64,000 bases of DNA. Source: Odiellus spinosus (Eukaryota; Arthropoda; Arachnida; Opiliones; Phalangiidae). A model generated the notes under the pieces. That model did not search any database. It was not told the origin of the DNA and worked only from the letters and a program-made list of their open reading frames with translations. Location: positions 6,664,601-6,728,600 of the forward strand of contig OY987237.1 of assembly GCA_963920705.1 (NCBI GenBank), given 5' to 3'. Positions 24,001 through 32,499 of the stretch are shown here, piece by piece. Position numbers and translations under genes: made by a program. Each line of letters opens with the position of its first letter. Positions within the stretch are counted from its first letter, which is position 1.

Positions 24001-24870
24001 TATCTAGATCAAGAAGCGGGGTCGTCCCCTTGGGCCATTTACAAAGAGATTGTTTCTCAAGACAGTAAAAAGTTCCAGCCAACTTGGATAACCGATAAAC
24101 CTTACAAGGTCGATGAAAAGTTTGGTGGTGCGCCGGAAGTAGTTACGGTACCCACCTTACCGGTACATAAGATATTCAACGTTTCGGTTAAATGGTCGCC
24201 GAAAATAAACGAGAACACCGCGTTACTATCGACAAAAACAGTCTACAAAATACCGTCAGTGGTAGAAACAACGACTCCCATTCCCACGATCGAAACTGCT
24301 CGCGTGACGTCATCCCATATCACCAGATACACTTCAAAAACTCCCGGTACACCCTGGAGACTAAGAATCGAAGACCTAATGCCCGAAACCAAGGCCCAAA
24401 ACGTCGCGGATGAGATAAAAGTTAGACCAGTTTACAACGCGAGAAACAGGTTTCCATCAACTACGCAAGAACCTTACACGATTAGTCCAATAGCGGCGTT
24501 CAAATTTGAACGTACGACCACGAGCGAAGCTCCGGTTACCACAACAAGTAGTACGACAACTACAACTAGTACTTCGACAACCACAACTACGGGAAATGAC
24601 GTCACAACAATTTTTGGAATGCCCGATACTACAACGAGCAAAACTGTTACACCTAAAACTACAACTAGTAGTAGTGTTAACAAGAAGGATGGACGAACAA
24701 CAACAACCACAACTACGACTGAAAATCCATTCCCGGGACTAGATTTGTCCCAGTTGTCGCTGGTTGACAACATCGTAGCCGATAGTGTGGTTCGCGTAGT
24801 CGCCGCGCACGCGCCACCCGGATATTTAGAGAGATTCGACTCCAAGAGGTTGAATATTAAAGCCATGTAA
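5997..24870 (+). CDS. Gene 1: giant secreted single chitin-binding-domain protein (CPAP1-like), 6 coding exons
   Basis: Assembled join: 5997-6039, 11479-11531, 16641-17043, 17299-17965, 18035-21770, 21835-24870. Every junction has AG/GT and compatible phase; total 7938 nt, 2645 residues plus stop. Seen: signal peptide starting MKLRAANWLLSLLAVAS; one CBM14/peritrophin-A domain at residues ~65-120 with six Cys spaced 14, 5, 10, 12 and 9; then ~2500 low-complexity residues rich in Thr, Pro, Gln, Tyr, Arg and Glu. Established: CBM14 domains bind chitin, and secreted arthropod proteins with one such domain form the CPAP1 group of cuticle/tracheal matrix proteins. Inference: an extracellular chitin-anchored scaffold whose long tail is cross-linked, processed or glycosylated. 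It is much longer than the few hundred residues common in CPAP1 proteins. A mucin-like peritrophic protein is an alternative. The gene model is strong; the precise orthologue is unknown. Confidence 0.85.
6146..6728. repeat. 26/30-bp minisatellite in gene 1 intron 1
   Basis: About 22 units. The core GGTAAAATTACCAGGGTAA is constant; the linker is AAAATAC in the middle and TTACAATTTAC near the ends, changing the period from 26 to 30. Confidence 0.92.
7301..7553. mobile_element. MITE-C copy (palindromic, intron 1)
   Basis: Ends TAGATGCGTTCATAATAGG and GCTAGTGTGACCGCAGCTA. The body is built of ATCGATTTAAAC, TTTCAAAACGTTTCGC and CAACCGGTAGATGAAGC motifs repeated in inverted form. 253 bp, the same length as the copy at 47283. 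Confidence 0.78.
8120..8540 (+). repeat. Family K repeat, copy 1
   Basis: Shares with 29745-30620 the blocks GGATTTTTCATGAACT, AAGATCGTTAAAAAAC, TTCTGGCACCAGTGATAAGG and AACTAAAAATATAATTCATA, in the same order. Here it lacks the MITE-B insertion present in the other copy. Confidence 0.65.
9487..9870. mobile_element. MITE-A copy (intron 1)
   Basis: 5' end TTAAACGGAGAATGCAAC, ATAGGCTTAGCTGGATTCAT in the left arm, AGCTAAGCCTATTTTTCCGG in the right arm, degenerate 3' end at GGTTGCATTCACCC. Confidence 0.82.
10611..11030. repeat. 22-bp minisatellite (intron 1)
   Basis: About 19 units of TTAGGCTTAAAGTACTCTCA plus two bases. A CTCCCTTTAAA motif follows about 120 bp after the array. Confidence 0.92.
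11479..11531 (+). CDS. Gene 1 exon 2: end of signal peptide and basic linker
   Basis: A 53-nt exon after TTTTTGTTACAG and before donor GTAAGT. Two bases complete the split Val codon, followed by 17 codons reading ASITDFVAGAERKLKKS. Joined to exon 1 this gives a continuous hydrophobic stretch ending in VAGA, a plausible signal-peptidase site, then a Lys/Arg-rich mature N-terminus. The phase-1 start and phase-0 end match exons 1 and 3 exactly and match the equivalent small exon of gene 2. Confidence 0.78.
12276..12626. mobile_element. MITE-A copy (5' end replaced by family K sequence)
   Basis: The left arm starts within the element at AAACAAATATTAAAAC. A family K piece (AGTCAACTACCTTTCG) abuts it. 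The 3' end is complete (TTAGGTTACATTCTCCC then TTTAA). Confidence 0.8.
13144..13597. mobile_element. MITE-A copy plus tandem 3' fragment
   Basis: 13144-13500 is a near-complete copy lacking the 5' terminus. 13501-13597 repeats only the last ~95 bp of the element (ATTTATTTCTAGTTTAATAT to TTGCATTCTACCTTTAA). Confidence 0.8.
14035..14410. repeat. Family E repeat, copy 1
   Basis: Shares GACAGGGGTGATGACTT, GGCTATTTTTAAGTGA, GCTATGACGTAAAACT and GCGGCCGTGTAAATAGTGAA with reverse-oriented copies at ~27893-28085 and ~50515-50960. Likely a non-autonomous transposon; termini not defined. Confidence 0.65.
14690..14945. mobile_element. Fragment of the TACAGGGT-ended transposon (family J)
   Basis: Matches the 3' third of the element at 43112-44049 (CAAGTTCCCAAAA, ACACG(C/T)(G/A)GTGGAAA, GAAAGAAATC, TGAAATTATAGGAA) and stops at AATGTGGTCCCCATG. 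Confidence 0.65.
15586..15835. repeat. 21-bp minisatellite (intron 2)
   Basis: About 11 units of TTAACCTCTAAATGAATGCGA with substitutions. Confidence 0.9.
16641..17043 (+). CDS. Gene 1 exon 3: chitin-binding (CBM14) domain
   Basis: Begins in phase 0 (NRSGRREKDEAEV) after GAATTTGCAG. It carries the whole six-Cys domain: FNC..GYYAD..C..FHYC..FMC..FNQ..LIC..KSC, with the aromatic and Asn positions typical of peritrophin-A domains. Spacing 14-5-10-12-9 is close to CPAP1-type domains. The motif EDPLA lies about 12 residues before the first Cys and recurs in gene 2. I place the donor at AAAG|GTGCGA, which gives the phase 1 needed by exon 4; a weaker phase-1 site exists earlier (GAAA|GTATCC). Reading on past 17043 runs to a stop at 17123. 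Confidence 0.9.
17299..17965 (+). CDS. Gene 1 exon 4: acidic/tyrosine-rich and Thr-rich linker
   Basis: Follows acceptor GACATTACAG; AA completes a Glu codon, then KEVPTTESTTSWKHD. Ends CAT AG|GTAAAT in phase 2. Composition is Asp/Glu/Tyr-rich (YEYDDYEHPMPRHYYDDYE), with one Lys/Arg cluster (EKKKRKKKKS) and Thr-rich patches suited to O-glycosylation. No Cys and no recognised domain. Antisense open frames here are shadows of this exon. Confidence 0.88.
18035..21770 (+). CDS. Gene 1 exon 5: 3.7-kb disordered exon, Gln/Pro/Tyr-rich, RRRR site
   Basis: Acceptor AATTCTCTCTATAG; one base completes the split Arg codon, then ERKYQKDTVADSS; ends at AACGAG|GTAAGT in phase 0. Open for 3.7 kb. N-terminal part: Arg/Thr/Pro-rich (TTTPAP, RTRTRGRKK). 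Middle (residues ~956-1012): tandem 9-11-residue units of the form RQPQ(D/E)QYQE, inside a Gln/Asn/Tyr-rich prion-like stretch. Near residue 1466: DPVRRRRQ, a classic proprotein-convertase motif. C-terminal part: His/Pro/Gln-rich. No Cys-rich domain. Confidence 0.93.
21835..24870 (+). CDS. Gene 1 exon 6: terminal exon with DQSxSYNRNPPS repeats and Thr-rich tail
   Basis: Acceptor TTTAAACTAG after a 64-nt intron; begins DDNRQYQQNENRPYHRD in phase 0 and runs to TAA. Residues ~1755-1920 contain about 14 imperfect units of 11-13 residues around DQSESYNRNPPS. Next come a Pro-rich section and long Thr/Ser runs near residues 2530-2610. The end is less repetitive (LVDNIVADSVVRVVAAHAPP, then GYLERFDSKRLNIKAM) and may be the only folded C-terminal element. 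Confidence 0.93.
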   Translation, partial: DDNRQYQQNENRPYHRDRPQVQYSEPYVHPQETQSDEGRPSPHQHENRGVVQGRPTVPYYGYGYNPYRRPNNDNHENSNVRGEENSKDSREREPPPQDYDTRDRPEEFEDDRRGQSGSNSRDPSDQSDSYNNGYPPSGESGSYTINPPSDSSGSYNNRNPSDQSDSFNRNPASGQSESYNRNPPSDQSESYNTDPSSDQSDSYNRNHPDQSASYNRNPPSDQSESYNRNPPSDQSESYNRNPPDQSVHYNRNPSSDQSDFYHNSRNPSDQSESYNRNPTDQSGSFDRDRSQSENLRPDYESEKEEKPANQYDTQEDNRSNQEKPSEEEESDSGNATQTSTLPYPDNVHAHYLKHYNNSDPISNPFEADFFKPPPYYDHIPPYADLSIPKKENETHQMEEKKPNEHGPPFRPPPPPVPPSYFGPYDPSDTKTNQKNETEKRPPFDYQGYTIPPIPDFTVTFPPPSKYSTTTEDPKSASESRKDKASVTEATSDVTNLPSPVMEKIDTQEASEEPPTTQHTQPAASTVGFGGRIRPVASKIFPRPTYKPSRNGAASTTESTTTKIPFTYRRAPTTTTTTIAPYANEDQTQQSKKKVFHATGGAMSDKKTRPKFGPSRSSTTTTESDLAGGESQIDYVSQEPSAEFLIHNQPDKGSQIKHEQTISNLHKTKAETNEVTTFAPSRTTNYKIGYEYTAAATPSPSSDVSATTRSTKWSEPIVSDVHQYLDQEAGSSPWAIYKEIVSQDSKKFQPTWITDKPYKVDEKFGGAPEVVTVPTLPVHKIFNVSVKWSPKINENTALLSTKTVYKIPSVVETTTPIPTIETARVTSSHITRYTSKTPGTPWRLRIEDLMPETKAQNVADEIKVRPVYNARNRFPSTTQEPYTISPIAAFKFERTTTSEAPVTTTSSTTTTTSTSTTTTTGNDVTTIFGMPDTTTSKTVTPKTTTSSSVNKKDGRTTTTTTTTENPFPGLDLSQLSLVDNIVADSVVRVVAAHAPPGYLERFDSKRLNIKAM

Positions 24871-25291
24871 TTCAAAAGTCCATGAACTTTGAACTTCTAC
24901 CATTCACGGTGGGTAGAAGATATAGTTGAGGAACACCGCGTCATCTGTAGTATATTGGCTTTTATTCACACGAGAGCTACATTTAAAGCTTGAACAAAAC
25001 CATAATTTCGTACTATCGAAATGTATTCTGGTACCAAAAGTAAATATTAAATACGAACATTACTTTTAAGAGCTTTCATCGTAGGAAAAAACTGAAATCC
25101 GAGAGTGGGTCCCGAATTTAAGGAAAATCAAGGTTTATGACTCGGAACATTTAAAAACAGCATTTTAAGCCTTGGTTACTAAATACCCATATATGTTTGA
25201 GAGCGCGATACAAATTAAATAAGACAAGAAATATGGTACATGGTAAATTATAGGTGTTTCTCAACTATGTCATCTACACAAACGTTTGTCG

Positions 25292-25622
25292 AATAAAAAG
25301 CCAAAAACATTATTAACACGCAAGAACTTTGTTAAAGTTGTGTCGCTCCTAAGTACCAAAAGTAAATATTTGCTAGTACTTAGTGATTTAAATCATCATT
25401 GAAATAAAAACTTGGTGATTTAAATTGTAATAATTTAATAGCAGGACTATGAATTAATTTAATTATTTTTATAAGCATTTTTTTGTAGTATTGGTATGTC
25501 AAAAACGTTCAGATTTATAAAATAATAAAAGAAGATTTAATAATATAAAATTATTAAAAACCAAGCTCTTACAAAACTGTAAATATTTCCATGTTTGTTG
25601 TGTTTGAGTGGATGCCAATAAA
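25292..25622 (+). terminator. Candidate polyadenylation signals of gene 1
   Basis: AATAAA occurs at 25292, 25403 and 25617, about 420, 530 and 750 nt after the gene 1 stop. The last is preceded by a TGT-rich stretch. Which is used cannot be told from sequence. Confidence 0.4.
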
Positions 25623-26317
25623 AATTATAAAATATTATTCTTTTACCGTATAAGTTAATAAATTGTGTCACATTTCCAAGTTAACTATGCCTAGTACTAG
25701 AATCTAAAATAAAGGTATAACGAAATACGAACAACGCGAAATAAATCCTGCTAGTTCTGGGACTATCAGAAAAACCCGGCATTACAAAATCTTCTAAACT
25801 AAATCCTCTAAAATACATTTTAATGTTTCATTCTCTCTTTAACTGAAATAAAATATCTAGGTTCTACAAAGTAGAATTAGATGGCGAGCGTGCCTTAAGA
25901 AAACTCCGAAAATGTGTAGATATTAAAACAGGAAAACTTGTTTTAAAAAGGCAGCGAATTTGAACCAATTTAAAAGTGTAGCATTTTTTTCGCGACCCAC
26001 GAAATTTAGTATTTATTAATTTAAAATTTTAAAACTTACCCAGCTTAATCTTGGACTCTTGAAGGCGCTATAGAATTTTAATCAGGGTTGGACTCCATTC
26101 TGCAATTAAAAAAAATATATATATATATATAATTAATATCGGTATTATTTATGTAAATATATTTTATATTTGTTTTCACTATTAATGGGAGGATGAAGAG
26201 GAAAATGAAGTGATTATTTATTGATTCAGAGACATTTCTTGAATGTTTAAATACGCGAACCAGAATTATTTTTAATAAAATCGATTAAAACATTAAATTT
26301 TCCACTCCATACTCCCT
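25623..26317. other. Post-gene 1 intergenic DNA
   Basis: AT-rich, with an (AT)n run at about 26114-26131 and single TTAA-like motifs near 25837 and 26311. No gene seen. Confidence 0.5.
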
Positions 26318-26679
26318 TTAAAGGAAGAATGTAACCTAACACGTGATTTTTTTTATCGATTCCTTATTGTTTAAATAGGCCTAACCAACAAGGAAAAAAA
26401 AATACAAACAAATATTAAACTAGAAATCAATTTAAAACGCCATGTTTTACCAAAATTCCTGGAGATCCCGCCTTAACGACGTTAAAACTTCCTAGTGTTT
26501 AAGGATCAAAGACCAATCTAATGTCATTTAAAATCTCACGTAAATATCATCTTAACGACGGGCCTTTGTTCATTGGTCGCTGACTCATCAATCCGAAGAA
26601 ATTCAGGTTCTCCATAAATCCAGCTATGCCTTTTTTCGGGTAAGTTTTAAATTTATTTCTAATTCCCGTCTCCCTTTAA
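26318..26679. mobile_element. MITE-A copy with truncated 3' arm
   Basis: Starts TTAAAGGAAGAATGTAACC; left arm and centre (TTCATTGGTCGCTGAC) present; most of the terminal right arm is missing between TTTATTTCTAATT and TCTCCCTTTAA. Confidence 0.82.
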
Positions 26680-26699
26680 AGATGCAAGAGAAAATATGA

Positions 26700-27011
26700 C
26701 CTCTCTATCTTCGTTGGTAAAACCCACCTCGGTGGTTGATCACCCTATAGGTAATAGGTGTACAACTTTGTACCTTTGACCGCGCTTAAGTGATTACCGA
26801 GGGGGCAGACACTCGCGAACTCAGGTGTATAAAATTTTAGAACTCTTTGCACTATCAAAGCTGAACTCAGTGTACAGCGAATTCAAGAGTGTCGCACCCC
26901 TCGGTGATTACGTTCAACAACTGAGTACCTATTTAGCAATCAGATGCGTAATCGGTTAACCTCTCGCCCAATAAACTCTTATATAAGGAGTACCCATTTT
27001 CCGGGTACTCC
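26700..27011. repeat. Cluster of inverted repeats and a perfect hairpin
   Basis: GTGATTACCGAGGGGGCAGA near 26791 is mirrored imperfectly by ACCCCTCGGTGATTAC near 26897 (arms ~40 bp). GGAGTACCC/GGGTACTCC forms a perfect 9-bp stem with a 7-nt loop at about 26987-27011. Function unknown; may be a decayed MITE. Confidence 0.6.
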
Positions 27012-27892
27012 CTAAAATTATGGGGATCTTTCAAAAGGAAAGCTTCGTATGTTCTAAAGACTCCATCTGTTAACGTAGCCCTTAAAGGCACATTTTAGCG
27101 TTTGAGTTGTACAATGTGGTCTGATAAGCGACTTAAAAATTACAGAATCGGTTATCCCAAGCTGAACAACCGTGGCTCTTAAGTCTAAATTTAGGTTTTG
27201 TCCAATAAAGCCCATACATCTATCTGCAAACGCGGTTCTACCACCAAGAAAATAAAGACATGGTCGGGAGACATAAATTGCTAACAAATCTTAAAATAAA
27301 GCGATTAAAATTGTAATTTCTGTCAAAAATAATTAAGCAACGAGTTACGAACAAGACTAACATAATTAATTAGTTGAGATAATTATTTATAATTTTTAAG
27401 TTCAGGGCAATTTTTTAAAACGACGCCAAGCCTTGGCTATATGGATGAACCGGGGCTCAACCGCCTTGTCAGCGTGTGAACCAAGGACAAATTGAAAACG
27501 TCGAGTACCGGTTTTAAAACAGATTTGCCCTCAACGTACGAACAAGGCTTAGTTTACTGGTAACACTGGTGAAACCACAATAAAATAACTGACTTAAAAA
27601 CAAGATATACAGAAACTAAATAACTTTAAATCTTGAATTGTCTATAAAAAAACTTTTTAAACTCTTTGCGTGGTAGATGAAATGGTAAGATTTAGATAAA
27701 AACTAAACTAGGTCAGAGTGATTGTTTAGTTTTATTTTGTCGGGGAAAAGAATCCCGATTATGTCAAACGGGCTTCGCGTGATTTTTTTGGAAAATGATG
27801 TACGGCATCGTGGAACGTACCCACTTCATTATATTTTAAAGAAGATAGAACGAGTTGAAATTTAAAGGAATAAAACCTGTCTTAAAATAACT
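27012..27892. other. No gene recognised
   Basis: Contains a 77-codon minus-strand open frame (27054-27287) without any recognisable motif. Otherwise AT-rich. Confidence 0.45.
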
Positions 27893-28085
27893 GTACACAA
27901 AAGTCTACCACTTTATTCCATAGAAATAAACAACGCCCTGTAGCTTAACGCTATCAGCAAAGGACTAGTTTTACGTCATAACCCATTACTTAAAAATAGC
28001 CAAGTAAGTCATCACCCCTGTCTGGCTCAAGCGATTTGGACTCTTCCTCGATATTTTGAGTCGGGAGAGAGGGACGAAAAAATAA
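27893..28085. repeat. Family E repeat, copy 2 (inverted relative to copy 1)
   Basis: AAGTCATCACCCCTGTCTGG, TTACGTCATAACCCA, TTTTGAGTCGGGAGAGAGGG; shorter than the copies at 14 and 50 kb. Confidence 0.65.
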
Positions 28086-28750
28086 TTTACGGTTTGTTCT
28101 GAAAAATTACCTAAATTTAGAAATTAAGTGAAAAATTGCTAAAAGAGGTCAAAGTTCAACCTATAATCGTCTACTTCTCAATAGTTAATCGTGGTTGGCG
28201 TCGTTAACGACATGGTTTTTAGTCAGAAATTAAAATTTTGAAGCGTTTGAATTTAAAAATCGCAGAAATTCAAATACAAATCATTTTGTTAATACTAGTA
28301 AATTAACGTGAAATTTAAAGTTTGTGAAATTGAAAAAATAAAAATTATTTTTAATCATGGAATGCACCTTTAGGCTTCTTTTTTGTCGTGCAGATAAGAT
28401 CGGACCAATTTTACGCTTCGAAGCTTTCGCGTTTTAAGGTACTGAGGACCCGCAATTTCGATTCATTGTTTATTTTTGTAGGGATGACATGATGTCCTTT
28501 AGGGTATAAATGCAAATTTTCAAGGCAAACATTTCCCGGCTCATTGAACGCTGAATGCTTCAAGTTCAAAACACGCGAAGTCTAATTGTTTCGAAGAAAC
28601 AATATATTTTTCATGTTTAAATTCAAATTAATAACTGGATTTCCAATTATATCATTATCATTAGACGTTTCTAGAAGTTTCAAGATCAAAGTTATGGTTA
28701 CTTAAAGGCCCTATCTGCTCCACAATTTGCCCCATTTAAATCATCTTCCC

Positions 28751-29278
28751 TTAAAGAGAGAATGCAACCTAATAACAAGTGATTCTTTTATCGATTCCTT
28801 ATCGTTTGAATAGTTGCTATCATAAAAGAGGAGGAGCTTACTTAGGACATATTGCCGTCGACGTCATCAGCTACGTAATAGCTTGTAAAGCTCTAGCGTT
28901 CGTGAGCACCGAGAATTTCTTAAGCTTATTTTTTTTTATGTCTCGGTGTCAGATCTCAAGGTCGGGTCTCTCCCACGTGACTTCTGAGCCTCTGACCCCT
29001 AGCGTTTTATGAAAACGGAAATAACTGCCCTGTATAACCATAACGCCACGTGATTTCGTGACGTAGTTAGCAACATTCGAACAAGATGTCGCACACACTT
29101 CTTTTATAATATCAACTATAGGCCCAATCCACCACTAAAAAAATTAAAACAAATATTATCCTAGAAATAAATTTAAAACTTAGTCCGAAAATAGGCTTAG
29201 CTGGATTCATGGATTAGGCCTATTTTAACGATAAGGAATCGATAAAAAAACACTTATTAGGTTGCATTCTCCCTTTAA
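28751..29278. mobile_element. MITE-A copy interrupted by a second element
   Basis: The left end (TTAAAGAGAGAATGCAACC...TTATCGTTTGAATAG) breaks at ~28813; MITE-A sequence resumes at ~29118 (ATAGGCCCAATCCACC) and runs to CTCCCTTTAA. The ~304-bp insert matches 45370-45500 (GAGGAGCTTACTTA) and, inverted, 29877-30010. Confidence 0.78.
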
Positions 29279-29744
29279 AGAAGGGTCATTTTCGCGTGAC
29301 CCTTTAGAGTCACGAATTGACGGTTTATGTTTGAAAAAACAGAAACAAAAAACTTTCCATTTCAATTTTTTTGGGGTACTTTAATTCCTGGAAGCGGTTA
29401 GTGGCCTCGAGGGACGACCATTTCGGGAAAGTGTATCAAAAATTCCTCGGAAAATGGCTCTATAATTATATCAGATACATTAGAACACCCCCGTTGCGTT
29501 AAAACTTGATTTTCCTGGTGTCAAGCATCCTCCAATGAAATTAAAAATAATAAAATAAAAAAAATCGAAAATAAATATATCCTGATATACTATTTCTCGT
29601 TTTCTAATTTCTAAAACGGATCTGATAAATATCTAAAACTTTATAACGGAAGTAATACACATACAGGGCTATAACCTTTAATCTTGACCTCTTTAATAAA
29701 CATTTCAACTCTATAGTTGTAAAACTATTTAATTTTAATTAAAA

Positions 29745-30620
29745 CCCTTTATTGTTAGGCTATCACGGATTTTGCATGAACTACAAATGGAAATTGAGTA
29801 GCATTTTCGGAAATATCGTTAAAAAACCTACATGTCATGGAACAAAATAGTTGATAATATAAAAGAAGTTGTGGGTGCGATCTCTTGTTGGAATGTTGCT
29901 AACTACGTCATGAAATCACGTGGCGTTAAGGTTATACAGGGCAGTTACTTCCGTTTTCATAAAACGATAGGGGTCAGACGGCTCAGTTGTCACTAGGAAA
30001 AGACCCGACCTTGAGTGCGGATTCTCGCGCGTTCTGGCACGAGTGATAAGATCGCTTTCGCGCTGTCTTTTTCGTAAAAGTACTTAATCCAGATCAAGTC
30101 AACTACCTTTCGTACGAAAATTATCGTTAACTACGTTTCCAGAAGTAAACTACATCATATATCGGGAAAAACAATGGCCTATATAGTTTTACTTTCTTTC
30201 TAACGATGCCATGGCATTTTTAATAGAATCAGAAGCCGATGAAACCCTCCTTTGAAGTCTACTACTCTAATGTTCCATATAGCGCTCCTCTCGGTATGGG
30301 TAAAATACACAATTTTACGAGATCGGAGGGGTCCAACTTCATACCCCCCTGTCTACGGAAAATTGGAAATTCTCTCTCTCCACAAACGACTTTTTTTGAC
30401 GAACTCCAAGGCTGCTAGAGATATTCGCTCGACGAACTCCCGCTCCGAAAATATCTACCGTTAGGAGGCGTACGAATCGCGCTTTTTGAAACTAACCCAT
30501 ACAGAGAGGGGTAGACAAGACCCTGGAGTAATAGACTTCAAAGGAGGGTTTCATCGGCTTTTGATAGAATGATAAAACTAAAAATATAATCCATAGGCAT
30601 TCAAAAAATAGGGGACAGCC
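29745..30620. repeat. Family K repeat, copy 2, carrying MITE-B
   Basis: Parallel to 8120-8540 but with extra segments, including an inverted copy of the insert at 28975-29105 and a complete MITE-B at 30229-30563. Confidence 0.65.
30229..30563. mobile_element. MITE-B copy 1 with 7-bp target duplication
   Basis: 335 bp, ends CAGAAGCCGATGAAACCCTC and the inverted GAGGGTTTCATCGGCTTTTG; flanked by ATAGAAT on both sides (30222-30228 and 30564-30570). Terminal CAG and 7-8-bp duplication resemble hAT- or P-type elements (inference). Confidence 0.88.
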
Positions 30621-31827
30621 TCAATTTAAGATTTAATTGGCTATAAGCAATTATTTTTAAATTATTTATCAATCTTAACATTTCAATTCTATCACAATAA
30701 AGGTAATTTAATTTCGCAGTACGGTATACGATATATTTTCGGTTCGAATTAAATCAATAACCTCGTAATTGGATCGCCCTATAAATTAAACAAAGCTTAT
30801 TTTAATTATTGAATTTAAATTTCATCTAATCAGGATGTGTCGAGTTATTTGTATATTTAAATAACGAAGTCTCGAAGGCCTCGAAAACTAATGGTCTGGA
30901 AATACGTCTTCTTAAAAAATAGAAACCTATAATTTTAAAGCTATAAAGTTAAAGAAATGAGTTTGTCCTTAATGAAACAATTGAAATTATATTTTTGAGA
31001 CCACGATTTTAATCCTTTGTACGAGAAGGGTACAAATCCCTATTTAGATTTTTAAGATCAAATAAGTGCTGATCCCAACGGCGGTCAAATATATTTCAGG
31101 TCAACAGATAAAATAGTTTTTTATCTGATTATTAATCTAACTACAAGAAACAAATCCCCGTTAAGCACTTATCCGAAGAATAGTTATTTACTTAACCTGA
31201 TCATTAAAATAAATTTTAAATTTAAAATACTGAAGGTTATAAAATGTTTAATAAAATAACGGCCAAATCTTAATTTCTTATGGAATTTAAAAAAATTGGT
31301 TTCTTGGTATTTTAAATATTTTTAGCATTTTAAAAGCCCATAATTAAGAAGTGTTTAATTCTGTATTTTAAAATTTTAACATTCCTTCGAAATAGTTTAG
31401 AATTTTACCCTGGATCGAGTTTATTCAAAGGGAGGATGACAAAGAATTATTAAAATGTTTAAATTTAGTTTAAAAATAGTTTCGAAATGTAAAAAAATAT
31501 TTTAAATCAATTATTACCAGTTAAATAATTATTTTGAATTTAAAATTATTTGCAACAGTATTTATTTATTAACATAATTTAGCAGGATTAATTTTATTAA
31601 AAAATATTTAAAATATATTATTAATTAGGAATTTTAGTAAAATGTGTAATTAATTACTAATTTTAATAAAAATAATTGCTAATTAATAAATTAGGTAAAA
31701 ATTATTATAATTAAAAAATAATTTTAGTATAAATTAGTTATAATTAATAAATTTGGTATAAATGCTTATTTTATTATTATTAAGGGAATAAATTAATTTG
31801 ATTATACTCTAATTAATAAAATTAATT

Positions 31828-31864
31828 AAAAATCACTTGGTGTTAGGTTGTATTCCCCCTTTAA
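31828..31864. mobile_element. Solo MITE-A 3' terminus
   Basis: Only AAAATCACTTGGTGTTAGG to TTCCCCCTTTAA is present, in otherwise AT-rich DNA (31000-32480) where I see no other feature. Confidence 0.6.
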
Positions 31865-32499
31865 GGAGTTGTAATTTCTCGGTATCATAAATGTACAATT
31901 GTATTGACCTTAAAAGTGTAGACAAATAAAAAGTAAGTAATTAGGATGTATAGTCTGTTAGGAGACGCAAAATCCAATTAGTGAAATTGAGTAGAAACAC
32001 GAAAACATTCGCCCGCCTAGAAACCAAAGTAAACCTATCACATTCTACTTTCATAACGTGCAAAGTAAGGCTTCCTAGCGTATCTATTCTGGTTTATAAG
32101 AGATATAACGAAGAAAAGCTTTGCTGGTAATGAAATCTCAATCTGATTTACTGATTTTAACAGACAAGTATTCCCAGGGTTAAACCATTTCAAGGCAATC
32201 TACGTATGCTAAAAAACTAATCAAAAACGATGAAGAAAACCGATCGAGCCTCTAACACGTCATCAGTTAACTAAAATATGTCGCTTACTCAAGATCAACT
32301 ACTTGAAAAAAATTTAAAGGGTTATAGGTACTCCGAAATTAATTATATATTATAATTTATGGAAAAAAATAATATTATAGAAAAAAGACTTATTTTTGGT
32401 TTACTTTAAAATAAAATAAAAATAAATATGATTTAATAAGATTTAAATATTCTAATTTATTTATTTTAGTAGCATTTCCGGAACAGTGTAGAGGCTGCT

